A program made the position numbers and the translations under genes. Below the pieces are notes generated by a model. That model had not been told where the DNA came from. It did not search any database and saw nothing but the letters and a program-made list of their open reading frames with translations. DNA of 22,714 nt, taken from Firmicutes bacterium CAG:238 (GTDB taxonomy: Bacteria; Bacillota; Clostridia; Peptostreptococcales; Anaerovoracaceae). The stretch covers positions 11,098-33,811 of the forward strand of contig FR882030.1 of the NCBI GenBank assembly GCA_000435615.1, given 5' to 3'. This document shows positions 1 to 6,926 of the stretch, piece by piece (position 1 is the first letter of the stretch; the number at the start of each line of letters is the position of its first letter).

Positions 1-1
1 A

Positions 2-1150
2 AGAGCGGCGCAGACAAGCCCGCTGTATATGTATCCAAAGCTTTCGACAGCGAAAAATAAGAGGAAATGGAGACCGTTCGGAGCCATTTGCTTAATCGGC
101 AATATCGCTCTGATGGCGTTTTATACCGTTGTAACGGGCTGGATTATTTACTACTTTGTAAAATTTTTGACCGGAAAAAATGATGATTTCGGCTTCGTGT
201 CGATGATTACAAATCCGGGCGTCAATGTTACATACCTGTTTGTGACAGTATTTGTAGCGTTCATCATCCTGAGCTTCGAACTGCAGGGCGGACTGGAACG
301 CGTGACGAAATATATGATGTCGGCCTTGATTATTTTAATGATTGTGCTGGCAGTCCACAGCCTTACGCTTGACGGCGCAAAGGAAGGAATAGCATTTTAC
401 CTGATTCCGGACTTTTCTAAAATCACAGGTTCGGTTATCGTCGGCGCGATGAATCAGGCGTTTTTCACCTTGTCCGTAGGCATGGGCGGGATGGCGATTT
501 TCGGAAGCTATATCGAAAAAGACCGTTCGCTGATGGGAGAATCGGTGAATATTATTGCGCTTGACACCTTCGTCGCGGTAATTGCAGGGGTTATCATGTT
601 CCCGGCTTGCTTTACATACGGACTGGAAGTAAATGCGGGTCCGAGCCTTTTATTCGATACGATGGCAAGCGTGTTTAACCATATGAATGGCGGACGCTGG
701 TGGGGTGCTTTGTTCTTCCTGTTCATGGTATTTGCGGCGTTCTCGACAGTGCTTGCGGTATGTGAAAACATCCTGGCGATGATTCGTGAGCTGACAGGCT
801 GGTCGCGTCCAAAGGGATGCATCGCGTGCGGAATCGTAATCTTTTTACTGGCAATCACGACAGCTCTGGGAAACAGCGTGCTGCATTTTCAGCCTTTTGC
901 GGAGGGGACATCCTGGCTTGATTTCTGGGATTTCATCGTTTCGACGAATATTTTGCCTCTGGGTTCTTTGGTTTTAGCATTGTTCTGCTGCAACAATTTC
1001 GGCTGGGGCTGGGACAATTTCATGAAGGAAGCAAACGAAGGACACGGACTGAAGGTGAAACCTTGGATGAAGCCGATTTTCAGATACTTTCTTCCATGCG
1101 CGATTCTCTTCATTTACATTTACGGAATGGCAACATTTAGCTGGAAATAA
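2..1150 (+). CDS. Sodium:neurotransmitter symporter (NSS/SNF) family carrier, 5' end missing
   Basis: Sodium-coupled amino-acid or amine importer of the NSS (LeuT-fold) family in the cytoplasmic membrane. The frame is already open at base 2 and aligns with residue ~61 onward of the complete paralogue at 1204-2571, so the N-terminus including TM1 and TM2 lies outside the window; the ATG at base 29 is an internal Met, not the start. Visible segments include a TM3-like stretch ending FYTVVTGWI, the family motif around NQAFFTLSVG, PACFTYG, and a TM8-like STVLAVCEN that carries sodium-site serine/threonine. About ten hydrophobic segments remain. It ends 53 bp before the next carrier gene. Family assignment is firm; the substrate (aromatic or other amino acid) is unknown. 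Confidence 0.9.
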   Translation, partial: RAAQTSPLYMYPKLSTAKNKRKWRPFGAICLIGNIALMAFYTVVTGWIIYYFVKFLTGKNDDFGFVSMITNPGVNVTYLFVTVFVAFIILSFELQGGLERVTKYMMSALIILMIVLAVHSLTLDGAKEGIAFYLIPDFSKITGSVIVGAMNQAFFTLSVGMGGMAIFGSYIEKDRSLMGESVNIIALDTFVAVIAGVIMFPACFTYGLEVNAGPSLLFDTMASVFNHMNGGRWWGALFFLFMVFAAFSTVLAVCENILAMIRELTGWSRPKGCIACGIVIFLLAITTALGNSVLHFQPFAEGTSWLDFWDFIVSTNILPLGSLVLALFCCNNFGWGWDNFMKEANEGHGLKVKPWMKPIFRYFLPCAILFIYIYGMATFSWK

Positions 1151-1170
1151 TCTGTGAAGAGTGCTATAAT
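1142..1170 (+). promoter_or_regulatory. Extended -10 SigA-type promoter for the second NSS gene
   Basis: TGGAAA at 1142-1147 (4 of 6 matches to TTGACA), a 17-base spacer, and TATAAT at 1165-1170 preceded by TG at 1162-1163, giving TGCTATAAT. The -35 overlaps the stop codon of the upstream carrier. Expected transcript start is near 1177, leaving a short leader with AGGAG at 1190-1194. The tandem carriers can thus be transcribed separately. Confidence 0.65.
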
Positions 1171-1203
1171 AGAAATGTTATGTGCACTTAGGAGAAACAG
1201 ATT

Positions 1204-2571
1204 ATGGAAAGAGAAAATTTAAAATCGAGATTAGGATTTATCCTGCTTTCTGCGGGATGCGCAATCGGAATCGGAAATGTGTGGAAATTCCCGTATATGG
1301 CGGGGCAGGGCGGCGGCGGAGCTTTCGTGCTCTTTTATGTGCTGTTCCTGATTATTTTAGGACTTCCGATTATGACGATGGAATTTGCGGTCGGCCGCGC
1401 CAGCGGCAAAAGCCCGGTAAGAGCTTATCAGGCACTTGAAAAACCGGGACAGAAATGGCATATCCACGGCTATCTGACCTTGGTGGGCTGCTACCTTTTG
1501 ATGATGTTCTATACGACGGTAGCGGGATGGATGCTGCACTATTTCTATCTGACCGCGGCAGGAAAATTCGACGGAAAGACATCTGACGAAATCACAGGTG
1601 CTTTCGGCGAAATGCTTGCAAATCCGAAAGTTATGATGTTCTGGATGGTGCTCGTGGTGATTATCGGAATCCTCGTTTGTGCCATAGGGCTGCAAAATGG
1701 TCTCGAAAAGGTTACGAAGATAATGATGATCGCGCTGCTTGTAATTATGTTTGTTTTGGCAGTTAACAGCCTGTTTATGCCGGGCGCGGCAGAGGGGCTG
1801 AAGTTCTATCTGGTTCCGGATTTTGCGAGAATGAAAGAAGTCGGCATAATCAATACCCTTGTGGGCGCGATGAATCAGGCCTTCTTCACGCTGAGCCTGG
1901 GTATCGGCGCGATGTCGATTTTCGGAAGCTATATTGGGAAAACACATTCGCTTCTGGGAGAATCCGTGCGGGTTGTGACGCTCGATACTTTCGTTGCGAT
2001 TACAGCGGGGCTGATTATCTTCCCTGCGTGTTTTACATACGGAGTGGATCAGACCTCCGGACCGAGCTTGATTTTCATTACGCTGCCAAATATTTTTGCA
2101 AATATGAATATGGGTCGCCTTTGGGGAAGCCTGTTCTTCCTGTTCATGGCGTTTGCGGCACTTTCTACGGTGCTTGCGGTATTTGAAAATATTATCTGCT
2201 GCGGCATGGAGCTCACCGGCTGCTCAAGAAAGAAGTCATCGACAGTGAACTTCGTGCTGATTACACTGCTTTCCGCTCCTTGCGTGCTCGGATACAATGT
2301 ATGGGCGTGGGACGGCTTTGCAATCTTCGGCGGAGCGGTTCTGGATTTGGAGGACTTCCTCGTAAGCAATATCTTCCTTCCGCTTGGTTCACTGGTTTAC
2401 CTGCTTTTCTGTGTAGGGCGCCACGGCTGGGGCTGGAAGAATTACAAGGAAGAGGTCAATACGGGTCATGGACTGAAAATGCACGACTGGATGCGCGGCT
2501 ATCTGACTTATGGACTGCCGGCAATCGTATTGTTCATCTTTGCATTCGGAATTTATGATAAATTCTTTTAA
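1204..2571 (+). CDS. Sodium:neurotransmitter symporter (NSS/SNF) family carrier, complete
   Basis: Sodium-dependent importer, 455 aa, of the NSS family, in the cytoplasmic membrane. TM1 carries the unwound-helix signature AIGIGNVWKFPYMAGQGGGG (residues ~20-39), where sodium and substrate bind in LeuT-like proteins; TM8 carries STVLAVFEN. Hydrophobic segments count to about 11, as in many bacterial members that lack TM12. The start ATG is supported by AGGAG nine bases upstream and by the N-terminus beginning directly with the family's RLGFILLSAGCAIG block. It is a close paralogue of the preceding gene: long shared blocks such as VGAMNQAFFTLS and FGSYI. It is followed after 3 bp by an alkyltransferase-like gene. 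Substrate not determinable, probably an amino acid. Confidence 0.93.
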   Translation: MERENLKSRLGFILLSAGCAIGIGNVWKFPYMAGQGGGGAFVLFYVLFLIILGLPIMTMEFAVGRASGKSPVRAYQALEKPGQKWHIHGYLTLVGCYLLMMFYTTVAGWMLHYFYLTAAGKFDGKTSDEITGAFGEMLANPKVMMFWMVLVVIIGILVCAIGLQNGLEKVTKIMMIALLVIMFVLAVNSLFMPGAAEGLKFYLVPDFARMKEVGIINTLVGAMNQAFFTLSLGIGAMSIFGSYIGKTHSLLGESVRVVTLDTFVAITAGLIIFPACFTYGVDQTSGPSLIFITLPNIFANMNMGRLWGSLFFLFMAFAALSTVLAVFENIICCGMELTGCSRKKSSTVNFVLITLLSAPCVLGYNVWAWDGFAIFGGAVLDLEDFLVSNIFLPLGSLVYLLFCVGRHGWGWKNYKEEVNTGHGLKMHDWMRGYLTYGLPAIVLFIFAFGIYDKFF

Positions 2572-2574
2572 AAT

Positions 2575-2883
2575 ATGGGCAGGACTTTAGACGAAAATCT
2601 GATATATGAAATTTTGGCGGTCGTGGAAGAAATTCCGTCGGGCAAAGTCGCCTCTTACGGGCAGATTGCGGCGCTTATCGGTCGGGAAAAGAACTCACGG
2701 CTAGTCGGAAAAGTCCTCAGCATGGCAGAGTTTTACGGCGATTATCCCTGCCACCGCGTGGTAAACCACATGGGCCGGACCGCACCGGGCTGGCATGAGC
2801 AGCGGGGGCTTCTCGAAGCGGAAGGCGTGGGATTTCGCGAGAACGGCTGCGTGGATATGAAAAAACACAGGTGGGACTGCTGA
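2575..2883 (+). CDS. Alkyltransferase-like / MGMT DNA-binding-domain protein
   Basis: Small (102 aa) DNA repair protein made only of the C-terminal DNA-binding domain of O6-alkylguanine-DNA alkyltransferase. The helix-turn-helix (residues ~21-35, GKVASYGQIA), the probable nucleotide-flipping Arg42 and the active-site block PCHRVVN (58-64, Cys59) are visible. The end, HEQRGLLEAEGVGF, resembles alkyltransferase-like (ATL) proteins, but those usually have Trp in place of the acceptor Cys; here the Cys is kept. It could therefore be a minimal methyltransferase or a damage-recognition protein feeding nucleotide excision repair. It starts 3 bp after the NSS stop with no strong ribosome site, suggesting translational coupling. 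Family is sure; activity is not. Confidence 0.88.
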   Translation: MGRTLDENLIYEILAVVEEIPSGKVASYGQIAALIGREKNSRLVGKVLSMAEFYGDYPCHRVVNHMGRTAPGWHEQRGLLEAEGVGFRENGCVDMKKHRWDC

Positions 2884-3014
2884 GCGGCGTTCCACCTTTT
2901 TGGCGCGCCCGGCGAAATGCTTCTTTGTTTTGTGTCTGCCACGCGGCGCGCTGCATTGTTTCCGGTTCGCCCCCTTGCGGCACGCTTTATCGTGCTAACG
3001 CGCTGAAAAAATGC

Positions 3015-3043
3015 TTGCATTCACGCTTTCTCTGCGGTAGAAT
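3015..3043 (+). promoter_or_regulatory. SigA-type promoter for thrH
   Basis: TTGCAT at 3015-3020, a 17-base spacer and TAGAAT at 3038-3043. It sits 43 bp upstream of the thrH start and precedes an AGGAGG ribosome site at about 3071-3076. The 130 bp upstream, after the alkyltransferase-like gene, is GC-rich and holds no recognised gene. Confidence 0.65.
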
Positions 3044-3085
3044 AAAAGAATAGTTTTTAAAACAGTCAGAGGAGGCATAAATAAA

Positions 3086-3688
3086 ATGTATGTAGTATGT
3101 TTGGATTTAGAAGGCGTTTTAGTGCCTGAAATTTGGATAGAATTTGCGGAAGCCGCAGGAATTCCGGAGCTGAAAAAAACGACGCGTGACGAACCGGATT
3201 ACGATAAACTGATGCGGTATCGCCTTGATATTCTGAAAGAGCACGGACTGGGACTTGCAGAAATTCAGAAAACCATCGCCACTCTCGACCCGCTTCCGGG
3301 CGCAAAGAAGTTTTTAGATGAGCTCCGCGACATGACGCATGTTGTGATTGTCAGCGATACTTTCGAACAGTTCGCAAAGCCTTTGATGGAAAAGCTCGGT
3401 CTGCCGACAATTTTCTGTAACACATTGGTGGTAGCCGATGACGGCGAAATCACGGACTATAAGATGCGCATCGAAAACTCCAAGTACAGCACGGTCAAGG
3501 GTCTGCAGTCCATCGGATTTGACACGATTGCAAGCGGCGACAGCTACAATGACCTCGGCATGATAAAGGCAAGCAAAGCAGGCTTCCTTTTCAGAACGAC
3601 CGAGCAGATTAAGAAGGACAACCCGGATGTGAAGGCAGTCGAAACCTATGATGAACTGATGGCTGCGATTAAAGAGGTTATGGCGTAG
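3086..3688 (+). CDS. thrH: ThrH-type phosphoserine phosphatase / homoserine phosphotransferase
   Basis: HAD-superfamily enzyme, 200 aa, matching the ThrH family in length and along its whole sequence. In Pseudomonas ThrH the enzyme dephosphorylates phosphoserine and can transfer the phosphate to homoserine, linking serine and threonine synthesis; the same role here is inferred. Motif I is CLDLEGVLVPEIW (5-17) with nucleophile Asp7 and Glu9, the DxE form typical of ThrH. Motif II is VSDTF (89-93), Lys138 is the likely motif III residue, and GDSYND (151-156) is motif IV. Cytosolic, no signal peptide. The start has AGGAGG about nine bases upstream and its own promoter, so it is probably monocistronic. 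A substrate assay would be needed to separate phosphatase from transferase activity. Confidence 0.9.
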   Translation: MYVVCLDLEGVLVPEIWIEFAEAAGIPELKKTTRDEPDYDKLMRYRLDILKEHGLGLAEIQKTIATLDPLPGAKKFLDELRDMTHVVIVSDTFEQFAKPLMEKLGLPTIFCNTLVVADDGEITDYKMRIENSKYSTVKGLQSIGFDTIASGDSYNDLGMIKASKAGFLFRTTEQIKKDNPDVKAVETYDELMAAIKEVMA

Positions 3689-3710
3689 GCGGGGCATCTA
3701 TATATATTTC

Positions 3711-3739
3711 TTGTATAAAGAGCAAATTCCGCTTATAAT
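3711..3739 (+). promoter_or_regulatory. Strong SigA-type promoter of the NT/HEPN remnant unit
   Basis: TTGTAT at 3711-3716, exactly 17 bases, then a perfect TATAAT at 3734-3739. It lies 20 bp upstream of the first short ORF, whose ribosome site GGGAGG is at 3748-3753. Confidence 0.7.
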
Positions 3740-3759
3740 AATGGTAGGGAGGCGGTAAA

Positions 3760-3909
3760 ATGACTTTGGAAGAAATTCTTCTTACCCTTTCTCAAATCAA
3801 ACTGCGATTGGAAGAGTTACTGAATCTTAATGTGGATATTGTTCATGGACCAATTCGCAGTGATGACTTGCTGGAAATCAACAAGGAGGTAGAACTATAT
3901 GTCGCATAG
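3760..3909 (+). pseudogene. MntA-like nucleotidyltransferase, internally shortened (49 aa)
   Basis: Encodes 49 aa, starting MTLEEIL and ending VDIVHGPIRSDDLLEINKEV plus ELYVA. The start resembles the N-terminus and the end the C-terminal helix/strand of minimal nucleotidyltransferases that act as antitoxins to HEPN toxins (MntA/HepT type). Those proteins are usually about 95-140 aa, and the whole catalytic block, GSxARG followed by DxD, is absent. It has a consensus promoter, a GGGAGG ribosome site 6 bases before the ATG, and its stop overlaps the start of the following HEPN-like ORF, as in intact modules. Most likely it is a deletion derivative; a short functional peptide cannot be excluded. 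Resemblance is from memory of the family, not an alignment. Confidence 0.6.
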
Positions 3910-4126
3910 AGACATTACGGCACATCGATACCAGACTTTAAGGATGGAAGATGTATTCTATACTGTAAAAATGGATTTCCCTCAAATTGAAAATCAGCTA
4001 AAGGATATTTTGAAAGCCGAAAAAATGAATAAAATACAAAGGAACATCAGGCATCGCGCCCGGTGTTCTTTTTTTGTTTGCGCCGCTCAACGGGGAGCAC
4101 TGCCTATGGGTGCGCGAGGCAATTGA
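3899..4126 (+). pseudogene. HepT-like HEPN toxin remnant keeping the RX4HXY motif
   Basis: ORF of 75 aa that overlaps the preceding ORF by 11 bp and has AAGGAGG at 3883-3889, nine bases before its ATG. Residues 4-11, RDITAHRY, form an RX4HXY HEPN ribonuclease motif (Arg4, His9, Tyr11). Residues 12-38, ending FPQIENQLKDIL, look like the last helix of HepT/DUF86 proteins. HepT proteins are normally ~110-145 aa, so the N-terminal helices are missing. After residue ~41 the frame runs through a terminator hairpin into unrelated sequence. Either indel in the six-A run at 4020-4025 would give a stop a few codons later, suggesting a lost native stop. Probably non-functional, but motif and translation signals are intact. 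Confidence 0.6.
4042..4075 (+). terminator. Rho-independent terminator of the NT/HEPN remnant unit
   Basis: Arms GAACATCAGGC (4042-4052) and GCCCGGTGTTC (4058-4068) pair at 10 of 11 positions (one wobble, one mismatch), with a 5-base loop and a run of seven T at 4069-4075. It lies inside the current reading frame of the HEPN-like ORF, arguing that this ORF once stopped before it. Confidence 0.75.
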
Positions 4127-4195
4127 AGAGGGCTTGCACCGCCCACCCACTCCGGCATCCACCATCCGGCGAGACCCACCGCCCAGTGCCGAATG
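4076..4195. other. C-rich spacer with no recognisable gene
   Basis: About 120 bp between the terminator and the pstS regulatory region, unusually C-rich on the plus strand, with repeated CCACC/CCGCCC words around 4136-4186. No ORF with a ribosome site, no tRNA and no terminator is visible. It may be residual sequence left by the deletions in the neighbouring toxin-antitoxin unit. Confidence 0.4.
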
Positions 4196-4196
4196 T

Positions 4197-4251
4197 TTTA
4201 CCTATTTTTAACGCAAATACGATTTCAGACTTAACATTGCCGCCGTATACT
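4197..4251 (+). promoter_or_regulatory. Candidate PhoB/PhoP-activated promoter of the pst operon
   Basis: TATACT at 4246-4251 is a good -10, but no matching -35 hexamer exists 16-18 bases upstream, as expected of an activator-dependent promoter. Upstream lie loose TT(A/T)AC(A/C)-like hexamers, TTTACC at 4197, TTTAAC at 4207 and TTAACA at 4231, resembling Pho-box half-sites of Firmicutes. Their spacing is only roughly 10-12 bp and one repeat of the expected series is poor. That the locus encodes PhoB and PhoR supports the idea; the sites are an inference. Confidence 0.35.
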
Positions 4252-4280
4252 AAAACCGTAAAAAGGAAAATATAGTATAC
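4245..4280. repeat. Perfect 8-bp inverted repeat in the pstS leader
   Basis: GTATACTA (4245-4252) and TAGTATAC (4273-4280) are exact inverted copies 20 bases apart, the first overlapping the -10. A second inverted pair follows at once: AAAGCTT (4282-4288) and AAGCTTT (4297-4303), 8 bases apart, just upstream of the GGAGG site at 4313-4317. They may be an operator or mRNA structure. Confidence 0.6.
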
Positions 4281-4325
4281 AAAAGCTTCGAAAGGAAAGC
4301 TTTGCGAAAAATGGAGGAAACGAAA

Positions 4326-5189
4326 ATGAAAAAGATTTTAGCATTAACACTTTGCGTAGTAATGGCAGCAGCAGCATTCACAGGCTGCGGCAACAAAAGT
4401 TCAAACGGGGAAGCAGACGGAGCACCGATTACGGTTATCTCCAGAGAAGATGGATCCGGCACAAGAGGCGCGTTTACCGAACTGATGGGAGTTATGGTAG
4501 ATGATGTTGACAACACAACAACTTCCGCAGAAATCTCCCAGAGCACATCCGTTGTTTTGACAACCGTTGCAGGAAACAAGAATTCAATCGGCTATGTTTC
4601 CCTCGGTTCCCTGAACGACACAGTAAAGGCTGTAAAGGTAGACGGCGTAGACGCTACCGTAGAAAACATCAAAGGCGGAAGCTATGCAGTATCCAGACCG
4701 TTCTTAGTTGTTACAAACGACAAGCTTACCGATGTTTCTAAGGATTTCATCAAGTTCATCCTCAGCAAACAGGGTCAGGCCATCATCGCTGAAGAAGGCT
4801 ACATCACAATCGATGACAACGCAGCTGATTACGAAACTCAGAAGGGAATCAAAGGCAAAATCGTTTTAGCAGGTTCCACTTCCGTATCACCGGTTATGCA
4901 GAAACTTGCAGACGCTTACAAGGCAATCTACAACGATGTAACTCTTGAAATCCAGCAGACCGGTTCCGGCGCAGGCATCACAAGCACAATCGAAGGCGCA
5001 TGCGACATCGGGATGTCCTCAAGAGATCTGAAGCCTGAAGAAACAGCAGAAGGCATTGAAGGGATAACAATCGCTATGGACGGAATCGCAGTTGTGGTAA
5101 ATAACGAAAACAGCGTAGAAGACCTTACAAGCGAACAAATCAGACAAATCTTCACAGGTGAAGTAACAGATTGGTCGCAGGTGAAATAA
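4326..5189 (+). CDS. pstS: Phosphate-binding lipoprotein PstS with circularly permuted domain order
   Basis: Extracellular phosphate receptor of the Pst ABC importer, 287 aa. Start is ATG 4326, with GGAGG at 4313-4317, followed by a lipoprotein signal MKKILALTLC...AFTGC with lipidated Cys21. The phosphate-site motifs are present but in unusual order. SREDGSGTR (39-47) and the GYVSLGSLND block, normally in the second half of PstS, come first. The usual N-terminal half follows: AGSTSVSPVMQKLADAY (182-198), SSRDL (231-235), MDGIAVVVN and finally IFTGEVTDWSQV at the very C-terminus. Each half occurs once, and pstC starts 24 bp later, so nothing is missing. All expected binding residues are present, so function is likely retained. 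First gene of the pst-pho operon. Confidence 0.9.
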   Translation: MKKILALTLCVVMAAAAFTGCGNKSSNGEADGAPITVISREDGSGTRGAFTELMGVMVDDVDNTTTSAEISQSTSVVLTTVAGNKNSIGYVSLGSLNDTVKAVKVDGVDATVENIKGGSYAVSRPFLVVTNDKLTDVSKDFIKFILSKQGQAIIAEEGYITIDDNAADYETQKGIKGKIVLAGSTSVSPVMQKLADAYKAIYNDVTLEIQQTGSGAGITSTIEGACDIGMSSRDLKPEETAEGIEGITIAMDGIAVVVNNENSVEDLTSEQIRQIFTGEVTDWSQVK

Positions 5190-5213
5190 TAATATAAGGA
5201 CGGAGGGCACGAT

Positions 5214-6068
5214 ATGAGAAAGTATTCCGAATCAATTATGAAAATCGTATTCCTGCTTTCCGCAGCCGTATCCATTCTGGCAGTCCTGCTTATATGCTGG
5301 TTCCTTTTCTCCGAGGGTCTTCCGACCATCGGAGAAATTGGCGTATTAAACTTCCTGACGGGGACGGTGTGGAAACCGCTCGAAAAGCATTTTGGAATCC
5401 TTCCGATGATTGTCGGAAGCTGCTATGTGACGGCGGGCGCTATTATCATCGGCGTTCCGGTGGGACTGCTTTGCGCGATTTATATGGCAAAGTTTTGCCC
5501 GAGAGGAGTCTATAGAATCCTCAAACCTGCCATCGACCTGCTTGCGGGAATCCCGTCGATCATCTACGGATTCTTTGGCTTGATGGTTATTGTTCCGGTT
5601 ATGCAGCAGCTGACGGGAACCAGCGGCAAGGGTGTACTTACGGCATCCATCATGCTTGGAATCATGATACTGCCGACGATTATCAGCGTTTCGGAAGCGG
5701 CAATCCGAGCGGTGCCGGAAAGCTATTATGAAGGAGCACTCGCACTCGGAGCGACTCACGAAAGAAGTGTGTTTTTCACGACAGTTCCGGCCGCTAAATC
5801 CGGAATCATGGCAGGAATTATTCTCGGAATCGGCAGAGCTATCGGCGAGACGATGGCGGTTGTAATGGTTGCGGGAAATCAGCCGGTCATTCCGGAATCA
5901 ATCTTATCCGGCGTGCGTACCATGACAATTAATATCGTACTGGAAATGGGATACGCAGCAAAGGGTATGCACAGAGATGCACTGATTGCAACGGCAGTGG
6001 TGCTGTTCGTGTTCATACTGATTATCAATATTTGCTTCTCTCTGGTGAAAAGGGGGGATAAAAAATGA
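5214..6068 (+). CDS. pstC: Phosphate ABC transporter permease PstC
   Basis: Membrane subunit of the high-affinity phosphate importer, 284 aa, pairing with PstA. Six hydrophobic segments are visible (about 10-32, 66-92, 108-130, 140-160, 195-220, 255-278). The coupling-loop (EAA) motif that contacts PstB is at 171-192, YYEGALALGATHERSVFFTT. A Pst-typical AGIPSIIYGFFG lies at 111-122 and GIGRAIGET at 205-213. A GGAGGG ribosome site precedes the ATG. The stop overlaps the pstA start by 4 bp (ATGA), implying coupled translation. Length and motifs are normal. Confidence 0.96.
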   Translation: MRKYSESIMKIVFLLSAAVSILAVLLICWFLFSEGLPTIGEIGVLNFLTGTVWKPLEKHFGILPMIVGSCYVTAGAIIIGVPVGLLCAIYMAKFCPRGVYRILKPAIDLLAGIPSIIYGFFGLMVIVPVMQQLTGTSGKGVLTASIMLGIMILPTIISVSEAAIRAVPESYYEGALALGATHERSVFFTTVPAAKSGIMAGIILGIGRAIGETMAVVMVAGNQPVIPESILSGVRTMTINIVLEMGYAAKGMHRDALIATAVVLFVFILIINICFSLVKRGDKK

Positions 6069-6898
6069 AAAGATACAAAAATCATCCGCTTTCCCTGGCT
6101 CTCTTTTTGCTGGTGAATCTGGCGGCGGTTATTACAGCGGCGGTCGTGCTTTTTCTGATTGGATATATCCTTTGGCACGGCGTACCGAATTTGAGCCTTC
6201 CGGGCATCTTCGCATGGGAGTACAACGGTGAAAACCAGTCGATGACCCCGGCGATTATCAACACTTTGATTATGACAGCACTTACTTTGTTTTTGGCAGT
6301 GCCAATCGGCGTATTTGCGGCAATCTACCTCGTGGAATATGCGAAAAAGGGAAGCAAACTTGTAAAGCTGATCCGCGTGACAGCGGAGACCTTGGCGGGA
6401 ATTCCGTCCATTGTATACGGGCTGTTCGGCTTCATCGTTTTCGTCATCACTTTGGGCTGGAGCTACACGCTGATTGCGGGCGTTATCACATTGGCAATTA
6501 TGATTCTTCCGTTGATTATCCGAACAACGGAAGAGGCTCTGATGGCAGTTCCGGATTCTTTCAGAGAAGGCAGCTTCGGACTGGGAGCGGGAAAACTCAG
6601 AACGGTTTTCCACATTGTGCTTCCGTCAGCGGTTCCGGGAATTGCGGCAGGCATCATCCTTGCAATCGGCAGAATCGTCGGAGAATCGGCGGCACTGATC
6701 TTCACATCGGGAACCAACCCGGTCGTGGCAAAAGGACTGTTCACTTCAGCAAGTACGCTTTCGGTACATCTGTATGCTCTGCTGACAGAGGGTCTGTACA
6801 CAGAGCAGGCATATGCGGTTGCGGCAGTGCTTCTCTTCCTCGTAATCGGAATTAATGCATTGTCGAGTGTCGCAGCGAAAAAACTGACTGCAAAATGA
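6065..6898 (+). CDS. pstA: Phosphate ABC transporter permease PstA
   Basis: Second membrane subunit of the phosphate importer, 277 aa. It repeats the PstC architecture: N-terminal TM at 8-35, AGIPSIVYGLFGF at 111-123, EAA coupling loop FREGSFGLGAGKLRTVFHIV at 166-185, and AIGRIVGESAA at 200-210. The ATG lies within the pstC stop (ATGA overlap), and a purine-rich GGGGG ribosome site is just upstream inside pstC. It ends 28 bp before pstB. No sign of damage. Confidence 0.96.
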   Translation: MKRYKNHPLSLALFLLVNLAAVITAAVVLFLIGYILWHGVPNLSLPGIFAWEYNGENQSMTPAIINTLIMTALTLFLAVPIGVFAAIYLVEYAKKGSKLVKLIRVTAETLAGIPSIVYGLFGFIVFVITLGWSYTLIAGVITLAIMILPLIIRTTEEALMAVPDSFREGSFGLGAGKLRTVFHIVLPSAVPGIAAGIILAIGRIVGESAALIFTSGTNPVVAKGLFTSASTLSVHLYALLTEGLYTEQAYAVAAVLLFLVIGINALSSVAAKKLTAK

Positions 6899-6926
6899 TA
6901 GGGCTCGGAAAGAAAGGAAAAGAGAT

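Noticed and set aside
1357..1947. 196-codon open frame on the minus strand opposite the second NSS gene
   Set aside because: Lies wholly inside a well-supported membrane protein gene; its translation is rich in His, Arg and Cys with no recognisable domain, and no ribosome site precedes it.
2980..2995. GCACG/CGTGC hairpin after the alkyltransferase-like gene as a terminator
   Set aside because: Only 5 bp and not followed by a T run; probably chance in a GC-rich stretch.
4063..4275. 70-codon frame after the HEPN-like remnant
   Set aside because: Begins inside the terminator hairpin, has no ribosome site, and runs across the pst promoter region without domain similarity.
4302..4325. TTG start for pstS, eight codons upstream
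   Set aside because: Would place charged residues before a perfect lipoprotein signal; GGAGG lies between it and ATG 4326, which is the proper start.
5879..6613. 244-codon minus-strand frame across pstC and pstA
   Set aside because: Antisense to two clear permease genes; low-complexity polar composition typical of antisense to hydrophobic segments.
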